The position numbers and the translations under genes were made by a program. From Cyanobacteria bacterium HKST-UBA02 (lineage in GTDB: Bacteria > Cyanobacteriota > Vampirovibrionia > Obscuribacterales > Obscuribacteraceae), in NCBI GenBank assembly GCA_020431945.1, contig JAGQHH010000372.1, forward strand, positions 1 to 8,686: DNA of 8,686 nucleotides, read 5' to 3'. Below are positions 1-5,518 of this stretch, piece by piece. Each line of letters opens with the position of its first letter. Position 1 is the first letter of the stretch. The notes beneath the pieces are model-generated. The model was not told where the DNA came from, searched no databases, and saw only the letters and a program-made list of their open reading frames with translations.

Positions 1-1901
1 TAAGAGCCGGCCTGGTTGTCGACTATTGCTTCTTTTTTCACCGGGTCGTAGCCGATCACATTGACTGCATGCCTGCCCCCTACTGTATCGCCGAAGGGCG
101 GGTTGCCGGTGTGCACGCTGAGGATGGCCGGGAATGCTCCTCTCTTATGGAAATCCTCCAGGGTTTTCTGAAGCTCGCCGGGATTGGCGTAGTAAGCGGG
201 AAGATTCAGATCCCTGTCTTTCTGGCCTGTGATCAGCTCATTGATCCTGTCTCGCTGGTAGAGATTGAGACCGCTGAATTCTTTGTTCCAGGTGAAGCCT
301 AAGAAGCGATCTCTTTCGCCGCTGTCGTGGGGACCTTTCGGGTCCTGCTCATAGCTCCAGGCGCGGCCGTGAGTGTCTTGATAGAGAGCATTCACCGCCG
401 TCACCTGGAAAATCTGGGAGGCGAAATCCCGCTCGCCGTTTCTCGCTACTCTGGGAGTCGCTTCTTGATCCGGCGTGAGACTGCCGGTGGGAATGTGCAC
501 ATATTCACCGTTCGAGAGCTTGAAAGCACCGTTGGCTGCTACTTCCTCTACCAGTCCTGCTGCCTTTTCCGGGTGCTTGGTGTACAGGTTGGATTCAAGA
601 GACGCCACGGCGCAAGTGTCGTGACCACCCTGGTCCACCGAGGTGGGGGTGGCGGCATGGCTCAGGACCTGCTCGGCAAGCACCACGCGATTCTCCGGTG
701 TGGTGTTGAATCCGTGCGACCTCATCAGGCGCGATACGGCATCATAAGTCCCGGTGACTTGCTCGGGCTTGAGCCCGCGTTCGCTTGCCCGGGACTCGAA
801 GCGCACCATATCTGCTTTGAACTTCGCCAGCTCCGCCGGATCTTTTATTGCAGACTCGGCGGTAGAGAGAAGCCTTTCGCGAGAATAAGCGACATCCGGG
901 TCTTTCATGGTGGTGCTTACTCTGTCTCTGCCGTCGGGACCTTTGTCGAAGACTTCCATCTTGCCGTCGCCGGATTGAAGCAGGGCAAAGTTGGCTTCCG
1001 GTCTGTCGCCGGCATGTCTGTAGACAGTGCCGCCCTGACCGTCGGGTTTCACGTCGAGTCCCCTGGACAGATAAGGACCGTCGATTTTGACAAGGGCTCC
1101 GGAATAGTCCCGGGCGATGGTGATATTATCGGCGGTGCGTCTTATCTCGCCGTCAGGGGTGGTGGTGATCGAGCTGCCGTCTGCCTTTCTATATGTCGAT
1201 GTGGAACCGTCGACGGTAAGATAGTCTTTGTTCGGAAATGAAGTCGTTGTCTTGCCGTCTTTGTAATGAGTGACATATTTGCCGTCGGGACCGAAAGAAG
1301 TCGATGAGCCGTCGGCGGGGTCCCAGGTTCTGGAGGTCTTGCCGTCGTAGTGGATGAACCGGCCGCTCGAATCGATACCGGGAATCTTGAGAGTTTGCCC
1401 TTCTTTCAGGTCGCCGCTTCCCGGTCCGAGATTGTTGAGTGCCTCCACTGCCTGTCGGAAAGATTCTTTGTCCTCCGCCGTTGCATCCTGGCCCAGGACC
1501 CGGCTGGTGACCGCTTTCAGATCTTCGCCCTTGCCTATGACAGTGTCGCCCTGGGTCCGCTCTTTCAGGTGGCTCGCGGGGGGATGGGGATCGGCATCGG
1601 ATTCAGCGCCGACACTCCGCTCGCCGCTCGAGAGACCGGCAAGCAATACTTTCGCGTCCGGAAAACCTTTCATAGTACCGGTCTTGATCATGGATGGGGC
1701 GGCTTTATCGAATAGAGAAGCGGTGTCGAAACTGAGATCGTGACTGTCTTTTTCAGTCTGGTGCTCCCGGTCCGAACCGGCACGGGAGGCGGGCTCGGAG
1801 TGGAGCCGCCTGACCTCCGGATCATTGAAAAGGGCATCAGAGGCCGTTTTCGACTGTGGGCGCACCGCCTGGTCGGTTGCCCGTCCTGTTTGAGCATCCA
1901 T
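1..1901 (-). CDS. LysM-like and DGK-repeat protein with a papain-like cysteine peptidase domain (C-terminus cut by window edge)
   Basis: The minus strand is open from an ATG at 1901 to the window edge, giving 633 residues and no stop, so the C-terminus is missing. Seen, in order: a polar, probably disordered N-terminus without signal peptide (1-115); a LysM-like segment (about 118-174) opening with GDTV and closing with LKEGQTLKIPG; a beta-type repeat zone rich in DGK/DGS (about 178-275); a charged helical stretch (335-415); and a domain from about 420 to the edge. That last domain has VDQGGHDTCAVAS (Gln424, Cys430) and GGRHAVNVIGYD (His611), then VDNQ (Asn629). The Gln-6-Cys spacing, the HAV..GY motif and an Asn 18 residues after His match papain-clan (CA) peptidases, where papain has Gln19, Cys25, His159 and Asn175. 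The 181-residue Cys-His distance is long for the clan. I infer a thiol peptidase or related acyltransferase; the substrate is unknown. The start is the first in-frame ATG and lacks a good Shine-Dalgarno. Confidence 0.85.
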   Translation of the reverse strand, partial: MDAQTGRATDQAVRPQSKTASDALFNDPEVRRLHSEPASRAGSDREHQTEKDSHDLSFDTASLFDKAAPSMIKTGTMKGFPDAKVLLAGLSSGERSVGAESDADPHPPASHLKERTQGDTVIGKGEDLKAVTSRVLGQDATAEDKESFRQAVEALNNLGPGSGDLKEGQTLKIPGIDSSGRFIHYDGKTSRTWDPADGSSTSFGPDGKYVTHYKDGKTTTSFPNKDYLTVDGSTSTYRKADGSSITTTPDGEIRRTADNITIARDYSGALVKIDGPYLSRGLDVKPDGQGGTVYRHAGDRPEANFALLQSGDGKMEVFDKGPDGRDRVSTTMKDPDVAYSRERLLSTAESAIKDPAELAKFKADMVRFESRASERGLKPEQVTGTYDAVSRLMRSHGFNTTPENRVVLAEQVLSHAATPTSVDQGGHDTCAVASLESNLYTKHPEKAAGLVEEVAANGAFKLSNGEYVHIPTGSLTPDQEATPRVARNGERDFASQIFQVTAVNALYQDTHGRAWSYEQDPKGPHDSGERDRFLGFTWNKEFSGLNLYQRDRINELITGQKDRDLNLPAYYANPGELQKTLEDFHKRGAFPAILSVHTGNPPFGDTVGGRHAVNVIGYDPVKKEAIVDNQAGS

Positions 1902-1953
1902 GATTGCTTGTCTTTCGATTGTTAGTAAGTCTGTCTCTTTCGACTCTACTATT

Positions 1954-1965
1954 ATTGCCGGCAAT
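1954..1965. promoter_or_regulatory. 12-bp perfect palindrome upstream of the papain-like gene
   Basis: ATTGCCGGCAAT is identical to its own reverse complement. It lies 52 bp upstream of the ATG of the minus-strand peptidase gene, in the 132-bp gap between two same-strand genes. Position and symmetry suit an operator for a dimeric regulator, but no regulator is identified. No convincing -35/-10 pair could be placed around it. It could be chance. Confidence 0.3.
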
Positions 1966-1981
1966 CGCAACCATAACGTGA

Positions 1982-2015
1982 CAAACGGGCGGTTTCCCGC
2001 CCGTTTGCTGTTTTT
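1982..2015. terminator. Strong GC-rich hairpin with U-tract on the plus strand
   Basis: An 11-bp perfect stem (1982-1992 pairs with 1997-2007) closes a 4-nt TTTC loop. On the plus strand it is followed by CTG and five T (2011-2015), the classical intrinsic-terminator layout. No plus-strand gene lies upstream. The neighbouring gene that ends here is on the minus strand, with its stop 26 nt away, and on that strand the hairpin is followed by a T-poor sequence. It probably ends the small zinc-ribbon gene, perhaps bidirectionally, and may block antisense transcription out of the peptidase gene. Confidence 0.6.
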
Positions 2016-2033
2016 GAATCCGAGACTTTTCGA

Positions 2034-2408
2034 TCAGTAATTGCGAGTCCAGTAACGTCCGGAATGCTGCGGAGTGTCATGGACGGGGCGCGATTCGTCG
2101 TAGCATTTGATCAGCTTGTTGCACTGCTCGCAACGCGGGAATTCGCCTTTCCAGCGCTTGGGAATACGGTGTCCGTTGTATTCGCAGGAGACCGAGCGGG
2201 GCGCTACCAGGGACGAGAATGATTCGGTTATCGCCTGGAAAATTCCGGAAAAGCCGGATTCACTGTTGGAAGATTCGTATTCGCTTACGAAGCCGGGCAT
2301 TCTCCGCTTCTGTTGTGGTTCCATCTCTTCTGCGGCTCCGAGCTTGGCCGAGCGGAAATCCTCTACCAGAGCTCTCAACTGGCTGGTTTCGAACTGTTCG
2401 CTATGCAT
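2034..2408 (-). CDS. Small zinc-ribbon-like hypothetical protein
   Basis: A 124-residue protein that I do not recognise as a named family. The first 70 residues are polar, with a helical start (about 5-22), a charged stretch and a Ser-rich linker. The C-terminal part carries Cys75, His80, Cys93, Cys96 and Cys102 in SCEYNGH...FPRCEQCNKLIKC, followed by a basic/aromatic tail. The CxxC plus an upstream Cys/His suggests a single zinc-binding ribbon (inference). It has no membrane segment or signal peptide, so it is probably cytoplasmic. The start is well supported: an AGAGGA Shine-Dalgarno (plus-strand 2417-2422) sits 8 nt before the ATG. It is divergent from the adjacent kinase gene and upstream of the peptidase gene on the same strand, 132 bp away across a hairpin, so it is probably not cotranscribed. 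A regulatory or adaptor role is possible but unproven. Confidence 0.75.
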   Translation of the reverse strand: MHSEQFETSQLRALVEDFRSAKLGAAEEMEPQQKRRMPGFVSEYESSNSESGFSGIFQAITESFSSLVAPRSVSCEYNGHRIPKRWKGEFPRCEQCNKLIKCYDESRPVHDTPQHSGRYWTRNY

Positions 2409-2450
2409 AGCTTAAATCCTCTCGTATTTCATTCATCCAACCCACACTAC

Positions 2451-2480
2451 CGATTCTAGGAAGCAATTGTGTAAGAATCG
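2451..2480. promoter_or_regulatory. Spaced inverted repeat CGATTCT-N16-AGAATCG, candidate operator
   Basis: Two perfectly complementary 7-bp arms (2451-2457 and 2474-2480) are separated by 16 nt, which puts their centres 23 nt apart, about two helical turns. The repeat lies between the divergent genes. This geometry fits a dimeric DNA-binding protein on one DNA face. It is a candidate only, since no second copy was seen near the other genes. Confidence 0.35.
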
Positions 2481-2529
2481 TGACTTTTTAGAGAGCCGGG
2501 CGGGAATATTGCCAGAGTCGGCCCGTGGC

Positions 2530-2535
2530 GGAGGG
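2530..2535 (+). promoter_or_regulatory. Ribosome binding site that decides the kinase start
   Basis: GGAGGG lies 6 nt before the ATG at 2542, close to ideal spacing. A longer in-frame start exists at TTG 2467, which would add 25 residues of no recognisable domain. The strong site and the ATG favour 2542. Confidence 0.75.
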
Positions 2536-2541
2536 AAGACC

Positions 2542-4743
2542 ATGGCAGCGCCCGATCCGGTGCTCGGTATCTCCGACAGGTATGAAATCCATGAGAAGCT
2601 CGGCGAAGGCGGCGTCGGGCTCGTATACAAGGCCAGGGACACTGTTCTCGACCAGTGGGTGGCGATAAAGGTAATGCTGCTGGATTCGGACAGGAGTGCT
2701 GTTCGATTTCAGCAGGAAGCCCGGGCAATCGGCAAGCTCAGTCACGAAAACATAGTGAGAGTCTTCGATTTCGGACAGACCGGGGACGGCAAGCTCTATA
2801 TGGTCTCGGAATACCTGGACGGTCTGAGCCTAAAGGAGTTGATTCGCCAGCGTGGCAGTCTCAGCGAGGCCGAGGCGATTCCAGTCTTCGAGCAGATCTG
2901 TCGGGGTCTGGCCTACGCTCATAGCAACGGAGTAGTGCACCGTGATCTCAAGCCGGCCAATGTCATGCTTCTTTCCGGGGCAGACGGATACGCTGTGAAG
3001 CTGATTGATTTCGGACTGGTCAAGATTCTTGATGAGGATCAGCGGCTTACGGCTACCGGAGTCGGCATCGGCAGCCCTCCTTATATGTCTCCGGAGCAGG
3101 TGGAAGGTGGCGAGATCGACGCGGCGACCGACATCTATTCGCTTGGATGCTTGATCTTCGAAAGTCTTGCAGGCCGCCCACCGCTTCTGGGCGACACTGT
3201 CATCGAGACCATGCAGATGCACCGGAAAACTGTTCCGCCTGCTCTATCGACAATGACCGATCAGCAGATCTCTGAAGGGCTGGAGAAGCTGGTGGCAGCA
3301 TGTCTAGAGAAAGAGCGCAGTGGCAGACCGGAAAGTATCGATCATGTTCTTCAGGCTCTTCACGGGCCGGATGATTCAGTCTCTACGGAGACTTCCCCTG
3401 CTTCAAGACGGACCCGGGCGCCACTCGCTTTGATTTCGATAGCCCTTTGCCTGGCTCTGATCACCGCAGGCGTGCTGCTGCTCTCGCGGTCGGAAAAAGC
3501 GCCGGTAGCTTCCGCCACGCCTGATGAGAGTTTCAACAGTATGGATCTGCCCCTGGCGATAAACGAGGGGCGAGTAGCCAATTCTATGGGGGGCGGTAGA
3601 TATAGCTTGTTTCAGTTCGCCGACGAGGATCTTCGGGACTTCGCCCGGGAACATCCTGATGCCGAGGATCTCCAGCTCGATACTTCTTCCATCAACGGAC
3701 CCGGGCTCAAATATCTGAAGGGGCTGCCGATTCGTTATCTCTGTCTCGATCGGCTCCCGATCAACGATCATGATTTCGCCTATCTCGGCGACCTGCCCGG
3801 GCTCAAGACAATTCACATGCAGAACAACACAACCATGACCGGGTCCGGATACGAGGCCCTTTCTCGTCTTCCCGAGTTCTACGAGTTGAAGCTGACCAAT
3901 AGCCGATTGACTGAAAAGGCTATGGAATCATTATCGAAGATCGAGACACCGGTCCGTATGGATCTGACCAGGTGCGAATTCCCTCCAGGCAGCCTTAGAA
4001 AGCTCAGACCACCTCATCTGGAGAGGCTCTATCTTTGCGAAACCAAACTCGGCTCCCTGGAGGATTTGAAAGGACTCACCTGCAGAGATCTCCTGCTGGA
4101 AGGCAATCCCGGGCTCGCCCTGGCTGATTTTTCCTGTTTGAGAGAAGTCGAAGGACTGTCGAGCCTATTCATCGACAATTGCGGGGTCAAGAGCAAGGGA
4201 ATCGGGCAGTTAGTCGGTCTCCGGGACGTCAACTGGCTTTCTATGACCGGCTGCGATGTCGGACCGGCCGACCTGGCCGACTTCAAGTCGAGCAAGATCT
4301 ACAATTTGAGCGTTACCCAGAGAGGTGAGCCCCGGGACTTCTATAGCTCCCTTTGCGGCTGGAGAGATTTGCATGAGCTCAAAGTCGAGAAGGGTAGTCT
4401 CTCTGATATCGGTCCTCTCTTTCGATCCGATATCGAGTCTTTTGGGCTGATTAACTCTTCTGTCTCAGGAAAGCAGCTTGCCGTGCTGGATGAGGTCCCG
4501 GGGATCAACAGGCTGATTTTCACTCATTGCAAGATTGACGGAGATTTCTTGAAAGAGCTGGCCCGGTCGAGAACGATCAAGGCTCTGACGATCGTGGAGA
4601 CCGACCTGAGCGAGCGCCAGATCGCTCAACTTCAGAATTTGAAGAGGCTCAAAAGGCTGGTAATCGAGGAGACTCATATTCCGGATTCGGATAAGCAGAA
4701 GATCCAGCAGTCCCTTCCCGATACAGAGGTGCACATCGACTGA
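2542..4743 (+). CDS. Membrane Ser/Thr protein kinase with extracytoplasmic leucine-rich repeats
   Basis: A 733-residue Hanks-type (PknB-like) kinase that should phosphorylate Ser/Thr on cytoplasmic proteins. The catalytic domain (about 14-273) is complete: Gly-loop GEGGVGLVYK (21-30), VAIK Lys43, helix-C Glu59, HRDLKPAN with Asp135 and Asn140, DFG at 156-158, SPE at 183-185, Asp197 in TDIYSLG and Arg262. One transmembrane helix follows a basic RRTR stop (about 294-314). The remainder (about 335-733) is leucine-rich repeat, with irregular units of about 23-25 residues such as LKGLPIRYLCLDRLPI, ending in a cap-like LPDTEVHID. It lacks the PASTA repeats usual in PknB, so the LRR part likely replaces them as sensor or partner-binding surface (inference). 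The start is set by GGAGGG 6 nt upstream. It is divergent from the zinc-ribbon gene and ends 2 nt from the convergent response regulator gene. Confidence 0.93.
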   Translation: MAAPDPVLGISDRYEIHEKLGEGGVGLVYKARDTVLDQWVAIKVMLLDSDRSAVRFQQEARAIGKLSHENIVRVFDFGQTGDGKLYMVSEYLDGLSLKELIRQRGSLSEAEAIPVFEQICRGLAYAHSNGVVHRDLKPANVMLLSGADGYAVKLIDFGLVKILDEDQRLTATGVGIGSPPYMSPEQVEGGEIDAATDIYSLGCLIFESLAGRPPLLGDTVIETMQMHRKTVPPALSTMTDQQISEGLEKLVAACLEKERSGRPESIDHVLQALHGPDDSVSTETSPASRRTRAPLALISIALCLALITAGVLLLSRSEKAPVASATPDESFNSMDLPLAINEGRVANSMGGGRYSLFQFADEDLRDFAREHPDAEDLQLDTSSINGPGLKYLKGLPIRYLCLDRLPINDHDFAYLGDLPGLKTIHMQNNTTMTGSGYEALSRLPEFYELKLTNSRLTEKAMESLSKIETPVRMDLTRCEFPPGSLRKLRPPHLERLYLCETKLGSLEDLKGLTCRDLLLEGNPGLALADFSCLREVEGLSSLFIDNCGVKSKGIGQLVGLRDVNWLSMTGCDVGPADLADFKSSKIYNLSVTQRGEPRDFYSSLCGWRDLHELKVEKGSLSDIGPLFRSDIESFGLINSSVSGKQLAVLDEVPGINRLIFTHCKIDGDFLKELARSRTIKALTIVETDLSERQIAQLQNLKRLKRLVIEETHIPDSDKQKIQQSLPDTEVHID

Positions 4744-4745
4744 GG

Positions 4746-5423
4746 TCAGGATCTCAGCCGGTAGCCGACTCTCGAGATGTTCTCGATGATCGATGTAGAG
4801 AGATCGTCACCTTCGTCCACGACTTTTCTGATTCGTCTTATCGAGGCACGCAGTCCCTCGGAGGATGCCTCCGAATCGGTGTGCCAGACCCTGGCGAGAA
4901 GCGCCTCCACCGAAAAGACTTCGCCGGGGTGGCGCAGGAAGAATTCGAGCAGGGCGAAGTCTCTGGGAGGCAGATGCAGCTCTTTGCCGTTGCGGGTGAG
5001 ACGGTGCCGGGTCGGATCGAGCTCCAGGTCCCCTGCCCTGAGAGTATTACTGGTGTCGACGCTGCGCCGGCGCAAAAGCGCCCTGATTCGAGCCGAGAGC
5101 TCGCGCAGGTCGAAAGGCTTGGTCAGATAATCATCAGCCCCGGTATCGAGACCGGTCTCTTTGTCCCGGACCTCGGCTTTGCCGGTGAGCATGATGATCG
5201 GAGTCTTGCCGCCGCTTGACCGGTAGGCCTTGATTACTTCGATACCGCTCATGCTCGGGAGTTGCCAGTCCAGGACGATGACGTCGAACTCGGCTACTTT
5301 GAGCAGATCGATGGCCTCGTCTCCATCGAGCACATGCTCCACGGTATGGCGTTCGCCGGAAAGCCCGTCGACAAGGGTCATTGCGAAGTCTTCATCGTCC
5401 TCGACGACTAGAACTTTTGCCAT
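4746..5423 (-). CDS. OmpR/PhoB-family response regulator
   Basis: A 225-residue two-domain response regulator of normal family length. The receiver domain (about 1-118) has the acidic pocket Glu8-Asp9-Asp10 in VVEDDED, phospho-acceptor Asp52 in VLDWQLP, Thr80 in MLTGKA and Lys102 in LTKPF, so it should be phosphorylatable. The C-terminal winged helix (about 126-224) ends in the usual NISRVGYRLRS, so it should bind DNA as a dimer and control transcription. Its likely partner is the histidine kinase encoded head to head 95 bp away. An in-frame TAA two codons upstream fixes the ATG at 5423 as the earliest start. A GGAGGG (5437-5442) lies 13 nt before it, longer spacing than usual. The target genes are not evident from the sequence. 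Confidence 0.95.
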   Translation of the reverse strand: MAKVLVVEDDEDFAMTLVDGLSGERHTVEHVLDGDEAIDLLKVAEFDVIVLDWQLPSMSGIEVIKAYRSSGGKTPIIMLTGKAEVRDKETGLDTGADDYLTKPFDLRELSARIRALLRRRSVDTSNTLRAGDLELDPTRHRLTRNGKELHLPPRDFALLEFFLRHPGEVFSVEALLARVWHTDSEASSEGLRASIRRIRKVVDEGDDLSTSIIENISRVGYRLRS

Positions 5424-5518
5424 CTCTTAGTCCACTCCCTCCTGGCAACTGTGCCCTTGCAATCCCTCGCTTTCCTGACAAGAATATATCGTTATGACCA
5501 GATTTTTTCTAATTTAAT
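5424..5518. promoter_or_regulatory. Divergent promoter region of the two-component pair
   Basis: These 95 bp drive both the response regulator (minus) and the histidine kinase (plus). The part near the histidine kinase is AT-rich, unlike the surrounding coding DNA. A reasonable -10 for the regulator is TATATT on the minus strand (plus 5483-5488), with a poor -35 (TTAGAA) 18 nt upstream; this would leave a leader of roughly 50 nt. No clear plus-strand promoter could be assigned. Autoregulation by the response regulator is plausible but no direct repeat was recognised. Confidence 0.45.

Larger units (their letters stand above)
2409..2541. promoter_or_regulatory. Divergent intergenic region between the zinc-ribbon and kinase genes
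   Basis: These 133 bp separate two genes reading outward, so they must contain promoters for both. Seen here are the Shine-Dalgarno elements of each gene and an inverted repeat in the middle. No -35/-10 pair was strong enough to assign. Shared control of the two genes is an inference from the layout. Confidence 0.5.

Noticed and set aside
327..1241. A 304-residue plus-strand open frame
   Set aside because: It lies antisense to the peptidase gene, whose frame carries coherent motifs (LysM-like, papain-like). The plus frame shows only low-complexity Gly/Val/Arg sequence and no domain.
1354..1743. Overlapping plus-strand frames of 121 and 129 residues
   Set aside because: Both are shadows of the same minus-strand gene, overlap each other in different frames and show no recognisable motif.
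2467..2541. Longer kinase start at TTG 2467
   Set aside because: It would add 25 residues with no domain, while the ATG at 2542 has GGAGGG at ideal spacing just before the kinase fold.
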